Assembly: GCF_029784135.1 (NCBI RefSeq)
Contig: NC_073746.1
Span: 93,928,575-93,992,574 of the forward strand
Length of the DNA: 64,000 nt
Origin: Toxorhynchites rutilus septentrionalis
Taxonomy: Eukaryota; Arthropoda; Insecta; Diptera; Culicidae
Reading direction: 5' to 3'
Positions within the stretch are counted from its first letter, which is position 1, and every line of letters starts with the position of its first letter. Below, one piece after another: positions 32,835 to 43,814 of the stretch. A program made the translations under genes and the position numbers. The notes beneath the pieces were generated by a model. That model searched no databases. It saw only the letters and a list, made by a program, of their open reading frames with translations, and was not told where the DNA came from.

Positions 32835-32895
32835 TATGAGCAAGTTCATGGGTCCAATCGCAGAACTGTTCATTGATTGATCTTCTATTCGTCTC

Positions 32896-33876
32896 CGATG
32901 AATTTACTTTATACTATAAAGTTGCTAGTATTTCTGACAAAACCCATCATTATAAAATCAGATTATTTTCTGACAGGAGAAACAAATATTGGCTACGAGC
33001 TAGCTAAATCTAGTTAGCTTGATATCTTGAAATATTTATTTATATCCAAAAACTGGCGGAGCTCATATTGCAATATTGTCTTTATTTACAAGGTCGTAGG
33101 ACGAACACTGCATTTGCAGTTCGAGGGAGCGATTTACGCGCAGTAGTAGTATTCAATAGAGGCTTTAAACTTTTTCAATTCCTTCGTCCCTACTCTTGAA
33201 AAAGGGATAATTTTGAGAACTAAACTACACTGCCGTAATCACGCAAAGTGACGTAAGTGCCAGAGGGAATAATTTTCAGTACGAATTTGCATGTATAATC
33301 AGCATTCACGTACACTAGGAAAATATGATCTGTAGAAAATGTGTACACTTGATGGAAAAACATTGTCATCGGCTTGATTTTCGAAAAAATAAAATGCAGT
33401 TTTATTTAAGCTATGCTATCAAGGTCAGTTTGTTGTGGAAACAACGAACAATTGCTCTCATTAAGCTAATCGCCCATTACGAAAAATGTTTTTTGAATAA
33501 AATTGAACTATTCTTGACTTTAACGATTTTTATAGAAAAATGAAACTCCAGGGCTCATTCTGCCATGAAAAATCCGTTGATTTCATTCTCAAAAATAAAA
33601 ATGATAAATATTATCCTCACATCGTAGTTTACATAGCATTACATTCTACTACAATCTACTTCCGTTACAATGTTTTATTGCGTATTTTTCTTTGGCACAC
33701 CCCTCGTTTTGACCATTTATCATATTAGAAGAGAAGAGAAGTGGAACTTGAGGGAAAAAAGTGGCAACGATTTGTTGTAAGAAAATGTAAACAGTGAAAA
33801 AATTTACAGATGGTTTACGCTCTAAAAATTGAACAGAATGTTGAGATGTCTCTAAAACGGTGGGAGACATCATATA
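32896..33876. other. no gene recognised; one LINE/SINE-type 3' hairpin
   Basis: About 33156-33225, read on the minus strand, has the GAGGC-type hairpin (AAAGTTTAAAGCCTCT end) preceded by CTTTTTCAAGAG. It matches the 3' part of the 205-bp insert at 26.6-26.8 kb. No target duplication is clear. The rest is A+T-rich without recognisable coding sequence. Confidence 0.4.
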
Positions 33877-35181
33877 AAGGGTGTGTCACATCAAATTGCA
33901 TCACGGAAAAAACGCTGTAGAAATTCGCCCAGTAGACCGATCCTTTTGAAAATTTTTGACAGTAAAATAAAAACTATTAAACAACTTTTGGCATTTTCTT
34001 TTTATTCATACTTCGAGCCCAAGCCCGTGTGCTCGCACCTTTCTCTTTACCCCGTCCATAAGGTTCTGTACAACGTCAGGTTGTAGTTTTTTTTGAACAG
34101 AAATCCATTTTCTTTTGAAGTCCGCCTCCGATTTGACAACTTTTGGGTTCTTCCGGAGGGCCTGCTTCATAATCGCCCAATATTTCTCTATTGGGCGAAG
34201 CTCCGGCGCGTTGGGCGGGTTCATTTCCTTTGACACGAAGGTGACCCCGTTGGCTTCGTACCACTCCAACACGTCCTTTGAATAGTGGCACGAAGCGAGA
34301 TCCGGCCAGAAGATGGTCGGGCCCTCGTGCTGCTTCAATAGTGGTAGTAAGCGCTTTTGTAGGCACTCCTTAACCTGGTAAACCTGCCCGTTTACCGTGC
34401 CGGTCATCACGAAGGGGGCGATTGCTTTCCGCAAGAGCAGATCGCTTGCCACACCATGTACTTTTTGGCAAACTTGGATAGTTTCTGCTTGCGAATCTGC
34501 TCCGGAACGCTGAATTTGTACTCTGCGGAGAAGAACAACAGGCCAGGCAGCTGACGAAAGTCCGCTTTGACGTAGGTTTCGTCGTCCATTACCAGGCAAT
34601 GCGGCTTCGTCAGCATTTCGGTGTACAGCTTCCGGGCTCGCGTCTTCCCCACCATGTTTTGCCTTTCGTCGCGGTTAGGAGCCTTCTGAACCTTGTATGT
34701 ACGCAGGCCCCCCCGCTGCTTGGTCCGCTGGACGAATGAACTTGACAAATTCAGCTTATTGGCGACATCCCGGACCGAACTTCTCGGATCACGTCTAAAC
34801 TGCTTAACTACGCGCTTGTGATCTTTTTCACTGACGGAGCATCCATTTTTGCCGTTCTTCACCTTCCGGTCGATGGTTAGGTTCTCGAAGTATCGTTTTA
34901 GTACTCTGCTGACCGTGGATTGGACGATTCCCAGCATCTTACCGATGTCCCGATGTGACAACTCCGGTTTCTCGAAATGAGTGCACAGGATTAATTCACG
35001 ACGCTCTTTTTCGTTCGAGGACATTTTTCCAAATTTACGATTTACGAAATTGACAGTGAAGCATGGCCAACGTGATCTATACACTCTTATCTGATTATAA
35101 GCGAAAGCTGAAGATATAATTCCTAAAAATTAAATTTCTACAGCGTTTTTTCCGTGATGCAATTTGATGTGACACACCCTT
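33877..35181 (-). mobile_element. DD37E Tc1/mariner-type element, copy 2
   Basis: 1305 bp with perfect ends AAGGGTGTGTCACATCAAAT / ATTTGATGTGACACACCCTT, TA duplications at 33875-33876 and 35182-35183, and subterminal GGAAAAAACGCTGTAGAAAT on both sides. It is nearly identical to copy 3 at 59527-60824, implying recent activity of this family. Confidence 0.95.
34006..35024 (-). pseudogene. DD37E transposase, single frameshift (copy 2)
   Basis: The start at 35024 reads MSSNEKERRELILCTHFEKP. Two helix-turn-helix regions include SHRDIGKMLGIVQSTVSRVL. The core has VMDDETYVKADFRQLPGLLF (first Asp in DETY) and IFWPDLASCHYSKDVLEWY (second Asp). APELRPIEKYW carries the Glu 38 residues after the second Asp, which defines DD37E, the type described from Aedes mosquitoes as ITmD37E. 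Compared with copy 3, one nucleotide is missing in the GKRSAP region (about 34415-34425), shifting the frame. Otherwise it is open to the stop at 34006. Usual length for the family is about 340 residues, so this copy is one indel from full length. Confidence 0.92.
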
Positions 35182-35787
35182 TATAAGGTGGGAGGTTCGT
35201 ATAGTGAGTTACATTTAATGCGACATTTTGCTAATGGCACTGAATAGTTAATATAAGGACAATAATAATATTTGAATAAACTTATGTAATTATGAACATG
35301 TTTATAACCTTCCCATCTTATTATTCTTCATTAAAGATCTTGCGTCAAGACAGCTAGAAATCAACATACTCTCAAATCAAGTATGCCTGAAAATTTTTTT
35401 TCTTCATGTAAACAAGAATTGAAAATGTGGACACTTTTTAGTCAGTGAGTTGTATGGAGTTCCACTGCTGCGATATTAGGCTAAGATGCGACCGATGATA
35501 ATCGGTAATCGTAGCCACAAGCCACTGGAGTTCTGCTAGCATGTAATCTGGTCGAGTACGAGTATCATCAAGGCAAGTACGTATAGTTGAAGATGCATAA
35601 CTCTTGGCTAAATATCACAATAACAGCGATACACATGGCCTAAACGGGAAAAATTTGAGATGCAAGCGTCCTTAAGAGAAGAGAACGAACAGAGTTAAAA
35701 ACGGTTAACTAAGAGTGCCACAAGGTGATGAATTAACAAAATTCGTCGTCATTATCGTGATGATTTTTTTAGGAAATCCAATGGATT
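35182..35787. other. no gene recognised
   Basis: Spacer between the DD37E element and arm B. A TTTAATGCGACATTTTGC stretch near 35215 resembles the TTTAATGCGACGTGCC block inside the H2A-derived arms. Nothing else is recognised. Confidence 0.4.
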
Positions 35788-36232
35788 TTTTGACGTAGGA
35801 CTACGTCTAACCGGAAGATATAGGGGGTGAAATGGAAATCTAGGCACTGAACAAATAGGAAAAAATGCAAGATTTGGAACGCTTATAACTCGAGCATTTC
35901 TCAATAGATCGCAATGGTTTTGGCATCAATTGATAGGAAATATATCTACGCATCTATCATAATGAATAACATTTCATTTTTCTTGAGATAAATAATTGAA
36001 TAATTGTGAAATATCAAGCATTGTCCAAATACACTATGTGCCCATTTTTGATTGGTCCATTTTGTGCTCCTCAAATCGTACCGACCAAAACGGGCAACCA
36101 GAGCAGCAGCGAAATATAATGAAGCACCATTGGAAAGGAAAAAGAAAAAAATGAACAAAACATTGGTCGCTGTCTCACACATGCGTAATTCTCGAGCCAG
36201 CCAGTCAGCTTAAAAATCCCCGCTCCGCTGCC

Positions 36233-36246
36233 GTAACGATCATTCT
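36233..36246. other. empty target site for the 205-bp insert of arm A
   Basis: GTAACGATCATTCT occurs once, uninterrupted, at the place equivalent to the duplicated site at 26578-26591/26797-26810. Confidence 0.85.
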
Positions 36247-36309
36247 CATTCAAACCGTACACCACATCGGTTCGCATCAAAACACTTCAACAAACCAACC
36301 CAAGCAGCC

Positions 36310-36515
36310 ATGTCTGGACATGGCAAAGGAGGAAAAGTGAAGGGAAAGGCAAAATCCCGCTCGAACCGTGTTGATCTGGAGTTCCCCGCAAGGGTAGCTA
36401 GGCCGAGCGCGTTAGTACCAGTGCACCAGTCCACCTAGCCGACGTTATATAGTTTCGGCCGTCGAAGTGATCGAGTTGGCTGGTAAAGCTGCTCGCGACG
36501 ATAAGAAAACCCGCA
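36310..36515 (+). pseudogene. histone H2A pseudogene, arm B first copy
   Basis: The ATG at 36310 reads MSGHGKGGKVKGKAKSRSNR. About 33 nt that encode the PVGRIHRLL region in the second arm A copy are missing, and the frame is lost. LELAGKAARDDKKTR-like codons appear around 36470-36515. Homology to H2A stops there. A stretch unrelated to H2A follows, then a 3' stem-loop. It shares the R-to-H change at residue 4 with the first copy of arm A, as expected for duplicates. Confidence 0.9.
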
Positions 36516-36799
36516 TTCAGAACAGCACACATTCGGTTCGGTGGACATCAAGACAACAACAGGCAGTTGCAGCGAGTGGCAAACGCAATCGCAAAACGGC
36601 AGCAGGTAGCAGAAGAAAAAAGTTTGTTCTTTATACAATCTGCTTTGGTGGCAAATCCAGAATAAGGCGTTCGAAATGGTTTTTTTCAAAACCACGAGTA
36701 CTAAGTTTTCTAAAATTCCATAAAACACGGCGCTTATCAGGGCCATTAAACCTTTCAAAAAAGAGTTTACGAAATACAGTTCAATGCTTTCTAAAATAA
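36467..36799 (+). CDS. H2A-fragment plus basic tail, open frame of uncertain status
   Basis: A 110-codon frame starting inside the H2A remnant (MIELAGKAARDDKKTR). It continues with a basic, Lys/Arg-rich stretch (SGKRNRKTAAGSRRKKF) and CFGGKSR before the stop. The same basic run is open in arm A (26260-25988) and in the second arm B copy (37740-37920), although the frame crosses the histone-type 3' stem-loop. Open frames in three copies may only reflect recent duplication. I would not call it a gene without expression data. Confidence 0.2.
   Translation: MIELAGKAARDDKKTRIQNSTHSVRWTSRQQQAVAASGKRNRKTAAGSRRKKFVLYTICFGGKSRIRRSKWFFSKPRVLSFLKFHKTRRLSGPLNLSKKSLRNTVQCFLK
36729..36770 (+). promoter_or_regulatory. 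histone-type 3' stem-loop and purine element
   Basis: GGCGCTTATCAGGGCC (one loop base changed from TTTC) is followed by CATTAAACC and then CAAAAAAGAGTTT, a purine-rich element like the U7 snRNA target in metazoan replication-dependent histone genes. Confidence 0.65.
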
Positions 36800-37346
36800 T
36801 ATCCAAAATAATAATAAAACACAAATTGATTTTTTCATAATTTGTTTGCCAGTATATGATGAGTATGTGAATTTGGCAGTTGTTCTGAGCTTATTTATGG
36901 TTGGGGACTTTCCCGAATATTCAATATTCATTAATTTTTAAATTGCTTCTAGATTGAAAGTACAGTAATTTACATTTAGCTCGACATTCAGCTAATTGGA
37001 CGGACCTGTAATGCGACTTATTTAGTTGGACATTTTTGTAAACATAGAGTTCGGGGTCCAAATTATGACCCCACATTGAAAGTTGACACTGTACCACTGT
37101 CATCGCAAATGTTCAGTTACAGGTTCAAATTACCTCCAATCCGATACAGAGTGGTGGTAATGCGACGTGCCATTGAATGTAATTTACTGTAAAATATGTC
37201 ACAAGCTGGATGGGAAGAAATTTTCCAACTGTGAAAGCTGTGGCGAGTGGCAAACGCAATCGCTAAACAGGAAGGTTTAGCCGAACAAGATGGGGATATC
37301 GAGTGATAACAAAACAATAAACTCTTTAGATTAAAGATAATTTTGT

Positions 37347-37362
37347 GATCCTGAAAAGGACC
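37347..37362 (-). promoter_or_regulatory. histone-type 3' stem-loop, opposite strand in arm B
   Basis: Minus strand GGTCCTTTTCAGGATC with TCTAAAGAGTTT downstream at 37330-37319. Mirror of 25444-25459. Confidence 0.6.
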
Positions 37363-37617
37363 CTTTTTAGCCTGCATGTGAATCCAACGAGCGAACAAAT
37401 CGTAATGAATGTATTTTTTTGCCATCGCTGCCTTTTAACGCTCTTTCGTTCGTCTCGTTGGACTCGTCCCTTTGGCTGAGTCTGCCGATTTGTCTCTATC
37501 CTGTGACCGTGTACCGCTAAAGTACAAAACGCGCGGATCCGCTGAAAAGTATATCATTCTCTTTCAAACCGTAAATCAGTGTGGTTGTATGGCATCGTTT
37601 CACATCACATCGCATCA

Positions 37618-37735
37618 ACGGATTGGTGCCGGAGCACCAGTATACCTAATAGCGGTTATAGAATTTCGGCCGCCGGAGTGCTCGAGTTGGCTTGCAAAGC
37701 TGCTCACAACAATAAAAAAAAAAACCCGCAAAACC
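37618..37735 (+). pseudogene. histone H2A pseudogene, arm B second copy
   Basis: Only the middle of H2A remains: RIGAGAPVYLIAVIEF, then after a 1-nt shift VLELACKAAHNNKKK. The N-terminal tail seen in the arm A equivalent is deleted, and GGCATCG joins TTTCACATCACATC near 37595. Homology ends at the same KKTR point as in the other copies. Confidence 0.85.
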
Positions 37736-37880
37736 GAACAGAACAGAGCAAATTCGGTTCGGTGGCAACAGCTAGTTTCAGCGAGTGGCAAACGCAATCG
37801 CAAAACGGCAGCAGGTAGAAGAAGGAAAAAGTTTGTTTATACAGTCTGTTTTGGTGGCAAAACCAGCCACCGTAAAACAC

Positions 37881-37920
37881 GGCGCTTTTCAGGGCCATTA
37901 AACCTTTCAAAGAAGAGTTA
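37881..37920 (+). promoter_or_regulatory. best-preserved histone 3' processing signal
   Basis: GGCGCTTTTCAGGGCC (37881-37896), then CATTAAACCTTT and CAAAGAAGAGTTA (about 37908-37920). The spacing of stem-loop and purine element matches what SLBP/U7-dependent histone pre-mRNA cleavage needs. One stem pair is non-canonical. Confidence 0.75.
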
Positions 37921-38700
37921 TTGAAAGTTTTTCACAATACCAATGCATTCTAAAGAGACATAATATGACATATAATATAAACTGATTTATTTTGTTTATC
38001 TTGTTCTTGAACTTATTGGTGGTTGGGGTCTTTTAAATTAATCATTCAGTTTTCACAAACCCATGCATGTTTTCCGAATTAAAAATGGCTTCAAATTACA
38101 ACACATTGTATGCAGGATGGCATTAACGAATTTTCTCGGTAGCAAGGACTGCTTTCTTTGGTTAATAACTGATGTTGAAAATTGACTGACGTTACATCTG
38201 CATTGTATAGAAAAATAACTAAGGAGCAACATGATGAACTATGTATTTTCTGCTGCTCTGTTCTTATTTTAAAGGACTTTAATCCGAAGGTCATCCGTCC
38301 CTGTATTTACTGTTGGTTTTTCAGAACGCTTCTAGCTCGTTTATTTCTCGACAGATCGTAGAGTTCGTCTCCAAAACCTCAGTTCTTTTTCATTTTTATT
38401 TACTTTGTTTGAGGAAACTACAAATTTTACAATTCATTCGTCTCCGAAACACGGAAACAGTTTAAGGTACGGTAATGTGTTCAATAGTGAAATATATGAT
38501 AGTGAATGAGCTGATGACCACCTATGCATCCCCTATCACAGCCATCATTTTGATTGTACGATATGTGCATACGCCGAAAGATGTCCGGCGTTGAACATTT
38601 AAGAAGTACAAAGCCTTCGGAAAAAAATCAAGAATTAACTATAAGACAGCGAGAAAAAATTGAGAAAGTTTGTAAAAAAACGCAAAAACACAACACCAAA

Positions 38701-38716
38701 GGCTCTTTTCAGAACC
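38701..38716 (+). promoter_or_regulatory. histone-type 3' stem-loop, arm B distal
   Basis: GGCTCTTTTCAGAACC preceded by AAA. It matches the arm A loop at 24707-24722 with one base difference. Confidence 0.7.
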
Positions 38717-38895
38717 CCCAACATGTTCATGAAGAGTAAATAGTAAACTAATCCATTTTTCAGGTAGATAGGTAGGTATTCACGTAGCAGAAGATAATAA
38801 AACAATATATTTAAAATATATATTTAGCAAAAGCTGTCCCCTTTGTATAGTCCTACGTCACTCCGGTTATGTCCCCGACATTACCCACCCGTCTT

Positions 38896-40499
38896 TTTTA
38901 TAAACTAATTACGTTGAGAGTGTTTACGCCAATGAAACTATAGAGGAATATTTCCCTTGGAACAACAATATCATAAACAATCATGAAAATACATCTGATT
39001 TCAATTGAATTTGTTTCTGTCTTCGATAGCATCTAGAAAACGAATCAGTAGCTCGGATTTTTATTTTCATTTTTCTATGAGTTCCCGCACAAAAATCAAC
39101 AATTCGACTGATATTTATTAGTATTTTCTCCTGATTATGAAATCCGAATTTGTACCATTTCCGAACCCTACCCATTTGTGTAACAACAGCTTCAGAGTTG
39201 AGCTCCCAAGCAAGGGACTTCATAATTTCCCCCCCCCCTCACCTTTCTCCTTAGCCACGGAAAGAATGCCCCACAACCACCACCATGGAACCCATTTGCC
39301 TCGTCGGGTGGATAAAATCGAAGGTTGTGGGTGGGTTAGGTGGAATTGACTGTGAAATAGCAGCAACATCTGAAAACTCGCAGGAAGGATTCCAGCAAAA
39401 GATTTATGGCAATAATTCCTCCGAAAATCCCCATGATTCCCATTTTTAGACTTACGAAACTTTTCAATCCGCCCCATCCACGATTTGGTTCTTGTTTGTG
39501 GTGATTTTTAGCGGCTAAACCTATGGGATTAGGGTGGAAACAAGCGTGAAGAAGAAACTTGGCGTCGAAACGTATTACTTCTCTGGATTCAAGTACAAAT
39601 TGTTGAGAAAACAGTTTGTTCATTACTTTAACGGCGTACATTTCGTTCGAATTGAAACACATTCACGCTGATGATTTGGTCTGCGAAGAATGGTGTCTAC
39701 CGTCGAGTTTAGCTTTAAGTGCTCCATCCACTTCAATCTGTTCGGTGGCTTTGACATGATTATTATCATCATGTAGATACGAGCGGATGACATGGATGAC
39801 GATGCATATGGTGCCGGGAACTGCATTCATTAAAATAAACCCGGAACAAACGGGGGAGATGAATATGAAATTAAATTCCCACAGCATGAGTCTCCCCGTC
39901 GGAGTTTTACGAATGCGGTTATGGATTTGTTTGATAACACGCAGCGACAAAAACATCGAAACGATGCCCCGGAATAGACGTTCCGTTATGCTGAGTGAAG
40001 TGTGTGATGTGTGCATACTTCAGTCAGCCAGAGCAATACTTATTCGTGTAGGCGGTTGTACATAATTAAGATGCCATGACGGCATAGAAAACGCGGTCGT
40101 TTTGCTCGCAATTAATACCGAACTATTGCGGGAATAATTATTTCTAGTGACATCAAAAGGTTTTTTGCTGGAAATGTACTACGGTATCATCTTTATCTCT
40201 TCTGATGGAATAGAAATTCAGAACTGGGAATATAGAATGGTTTGCAAAAGTTAGTAATTTTGAAATTTTATACCATAGTTATTATATGATTTGGACCAAG
40301 AGTAAATTTCAATATGTTTTCAATCGTTTTTTATCTTCTTCGTTGAAATAATAATTTGAATATTATTTAACTAATTATTAATTTATTGGTATTAATATGA
40401 TTAAAGTTAGATTTTTGTTAGAATTTTTAGTCATCAATTACTCAGCAATATGATTCTACCAGAAACTCGAGATATAAAATACTTTTTTTTGAGATAACT
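38896..40499. other. apparently unique DNA; unrecognised membrane-like frame
   Basis: A 117-codon minus-strand frame (39663-40016) has a hydrophobic run, FIFISPVCSGFILMNAVPG, and a polar C-terminus, and could be part of an unknown membrane protein. No homolog comes to mind, and a plus-strand frame overlaps it. Composition is less A+T-biased than the repeats around it, so this may be host gene-proximal DNA. Confidence 0.3.
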
Positions 40500-41010
40500 G
40501 TAAATCTCGACGTGTCATGCAATTTAAAGACATTTGGCATAAATTTTTTTATGAAAACCCCGATTGCCGGTGATTTTAAAAAACTCAAATTTTAACGTCT
40601 GCAACACTAATAAATGAAGTTCGAATGAGCTAATATTTTGCATAGGGTATATTCTAGTGCAAATCAACATTTCGCAACGAAACCATACGTTTCGTCTCGT
40701 ATTCCGCAAAAAAAACTAAGACCCAGAGTGTCGATTTTTGACAAAAACAATGTTTTTCGAGATGACACTAGATCTCGACGTTTCATTCAATTTTAAGACA
40801 TTTGGCATCAATTTTTTTTTCTCGAAAACTCCAATTTCCTTCACACCGGTTGATTTTTCGATTTTCAAAAAACTCAAACTTTGATCCTTTTGCGCCACTC
40901 TCCCTTAAGTCCGATTGAGCTGATATTTGGCATAGGGTGGTTTTTTGAGGTGATGAACATTTTGTATAGTGTAACTTTTTGAAATTTGAGGGTCCCTTGG
41001 CACCCTAATG
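40500..41010 (+). repeat. dispersed repeat, left direct copy
   Basis: Contains GATCTCGACGTTTCATTCAA, AAGACATTTGGCATCAA, TGCGCCACTCTCCCTTAAG and GAGCTGATATTTGGCATAGG. All recur in the same order at 43340-43800, and the first unit is partly repeated at 40505-40650, so the family itself has internal tandem structure. Confidence 0.7.
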
Positions 41011-42074
41011 ATCACATATCTTACTGGTTCTTTTCCGGACATGCTACTATAGAGATCTGTCATTTGCAGGCGGAGTTTGTTTTGAGGCGAACGCATTCCA
41101 GAACGCATTTCTATTTCGATCGATTGATGAAATCCGATCAAATTATAATACTATCGGATGTCGGGAGAATGACATTCTAGTACACTCGGAAAAAAGCAGA
41201 GCAATGAGCAACATAAAAAATTGTATTTTTCTTGGAAAGCTGTTTTTTTTTATTATATCCAGGATTTTGAAGCTACAAGTACAGTTCAAGCATACTTCGT
41301 GTTCCCGTTTATTTGTTAAAATTTCTATGAATCGAGAAACTATAGAAAATATTCATATGAAAAAAATATGAGGTTACGGGAACATAATAGATTAAAAAAT
41401 CATCTGATATCAGTACCAGTTACAACATTTATAAAACTACAAAAACTACATTTTAAACAGTTTTGAAAAGTGGTGCAAAATAAATTGAAGTATTTCTTAG
41501 AATATTAAAATATATAAATAAAATAATAAAATTGATAAATGAAAAGGATGATTGAATTCACGGAATTTCACTTTTCTCTTAAACAGCAATTCCATAGACA
41601 AAACCCACCGGATTTTCTCCATAGTTTTGTTTAAAAGTAGGCATTTAAAATTCAGCTCAGTATTTTTCTTTAGAAAGATTTTAGACTTTAGAAAGACTTC
41701 AGTTAGAGGAGTGGTGTCCCAACCCAGATAAATTCGTTGTACAGTGATCACTGCAAATAACGAATTTCGTGGTAACTCGTCTTAGCAGTTTGCAGCACCA
41801 TCTCAGATAGCAGTTCAACATTTTGGGTGTGAAGACATTGGTCATTCAAGCAACTTTGCATACTTGGAATATTCAAAAAAGAATTTAAAACTTTTACTTT
41901 TTGAAAAAAGGCAGTTTTTTTTCTTATTTTTTTATAAAAACTTATAATTTAAAAACTACAATACTTACAAAATGTTTATCAAAGAATGAAATTTAGGAAA
42001 TTGTTTAAATTTCCATGATAAAATATATTTTTTTTGAAATTACACTAAAAAAATATGATTTAAATATTTAAATT
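41011..42074. other. very A+T-rich spacer
   Basis: Poly(A)/(T)-rich sequence between repeats. About 41940-42110 is loosely repeated at 42770-42890. No gene is recognised. Confidence 0.4.
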
Positions 42075-43330
42075 AAATTTTCTCAAAATCATTTGTTTTT
42101 TAAATTCTCAAGAAAATTTTATTAATAGCCCTTACAATTTCCAACAAGTCATCCATACATCAGAAGATAAACAACTTCACAGGGAAAAAGTTTTTTTAAC
42201 AATAACTTTTTCAATCCCGATTTTGTAATAATTTGTAATACTTGTAAAATCAAGATGGCGATATAGTTTCAGATCTTATTAAAATAAGATCTTTTGTCGA
42301 AGACGTCAACTTTCTATCTTTTATACTTTCTGGAACATACGGAATTTTTGTACAGAGACTCTTCAAAAACTCCTCGTAACATTTTTGTGTGTAAATTCTC
42401 GCGTTCGATATGTTCTTGACGTGTTTCTAAATAGAAAACAGTTTGCAGATAATTTCAATCGCGTTATTTTGCACAGTAAAATGTAACGAGTTATACATTA
42501 ATGGTAATTGAAAAAAATATGAATTTTTTTTCTGTAGCAGTGCCCTTCTTCCGATATATGAGTGACATGTTGGTAATTTCTGGGCCATTCATATAATTTT
42601 TGCATTCATATAGCTTTGTTTCAATGAAATTTCTTTTTTTAATTTATTTGATATTTTTTAATGAAAACATATAATTTCCTTCATTTTATTCTTCATCAAT
42701 ATTTTGTAGGTCTTATACTTTTTGAGATAAGATTTTTCGAAAAAAAAACTTAAAATTTCAAAAATATTCTCACTCAAAGCTATAAGAACTGCAAGATGTT
42801 AGTTAAAGAACGAAAAGTAGGAAATTACTTATTAAAACAAAACATCCATTATTCTCAAAAAAATGTTTTATTTTCAAATTCTGAATAAAAAATACATTAC
42901 TTTTTCGTGTTTGTTTTGAAAATTACTGTAAATGTTTAACTCGTAACATTTTAGTGTGCAAAATAACGCGATTGACATATTCTTCCATCCTTTTTCTATT
43001 TAGTAATACGTCAAGAACATGTCAAACGCGAGAATTTACACATGAAAATGTTACGAGGAGTTTTTGAGGAGTTTCTGTACAAAAATGCCGTATGTTCCAG
43101 AAAGTATAAAAGATAGAAAGTTGACGTCTTCAGCAACAGTTCATATTTTGATTAGATCTAAGACTTTGTCCAATACACTATATCACTATCTTGACTTTAA
43201 ACAAAATTAGGAATAGTTAAAAAACATGACAAAATTGTTCCTAGAATGTTTTTTCCTGGATGACTTGTTGCAAATTGTAAGGGCTTTTTTTATATGTTTT
43301 TGAGAATTTAAACAAAATAAATTTCCGAGA
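42075..43330. repeat. 1.25-kb foldback (long inverted repeat with loop)
   Basis: The left arm at about 42080-42500 is matched in inverse by about 42945-43325. Examples are TTTAAATTCTCAA / TTGAGAATTTAAA, AGCCCTTACAATTT / AAATTGTAAGGGCT, GGAACATACGG / CCGTATGTTCC, and AACGCGATT-type ends near the loop. The loop of about 450 bp has no coding sequence. It is probably a foldback-type non-autonomous element within the repeat pair at 40.5 and 43.3 kb. Confidence 0.7.
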
Positions 43331-43339
43331 AAAATGAAT

Positions 43340-43800
43340 TTTGACTCAAACCAGAGTAGATGAAGTACGAATGAGCTAATATTTTGCATACGATATATTA
43401 TCGTGTAAATCAACATTTCGTAGCAAGTTCCGAGTGAATAATCGAGATAACTATTGTTATTGACACCCCAAACCATACTTTTCGTTTTCCGAAAAAAAGT
43501 CCCAGGCTGTCGATTTGACAAAAAAAATCGAGATGACTCAAGATCTCGACGTTCCATGCCATTTGAAGACATTTGGCATCAATTTTTTTCTCGAAATCCC
43601 TGATTTCCTTTACTCCCCCCTTGGGTGATTTTTCAACTTCAAAAAACTCAAACTTTGACCGCTTTGCGCCACTCTCCCTTAAGTTCGAATGAGCTGAAAT
43701 TTGGCATAGGGTGTTTTTTCGAGGTAGCGAACATTTTGTATAGGGTAACGTTTGGAAATTTTAAGGTCGTTTTCTCCCATACATTCATTGGCACCCTACT
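43340..43800 (+). repeat. dispersed repeat, right direct copy
   Basis: Second copy of the repeat at 40500-41010, including TGCGCCACTCTCCCTTAAG, GAGCTGAAATTTGGCATAGG and a TTGGCACCCTA end. Together the two flank the foldback at 42.1-43.3 kb. Confidence 0.7.
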
Positions 43801-43814
43801 GTATAGATATGCTA

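Larger units (their letters stand above)
31438..32895 (-). mobile_element. Helitron-like element split by a DD41D transposon
   Basis: CTAG at 31438-31441 is the 3' end on the minus strand, followed inward by GCTGACTCGGCAAACTTCGT, matching the 43815-44303 copy. Homology breaks at 31517 (TA) and resumes at 32835 (TA) with TGAGCAAGTTCATGGGTCC, again matching the complete copy at about 44200-44230. The intervening DNA is a complete transposon with TA duplication. The 5' end near 32895 is approximate. Confidence 0.8.
35788..38895 (+). repeat. histone-H2A-derived repeat, arm B of a long inverted repeat
   Basis: Plus-strand counterpart of arm A. It starts with GACGTAGGACTACGTC (35792-35807) and TAACCGGAAGATATAGG. 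Then follow a CCAAT-type TTTTGATTGGTCC (36048), two truncated H2A genes with 3' stem-loops at 36729, 37881 and 38701, and the second palindrome (38845-38860). It ends TGTCCCCGACATTACCCACC. About 37925-38690 has no match in arm A, while arm A carries an extra copy of the TGCGACGTGCC block, so unequal exchange or deletion followed duplication. Confidence 0.85.

Noticed and set aside
38554..38739. Small basic protein near 38.6 kb
   Set aside because: Lies in the part of arm B leading into a histone stem-loop but has no histone similarity; A-rich composition explains it.
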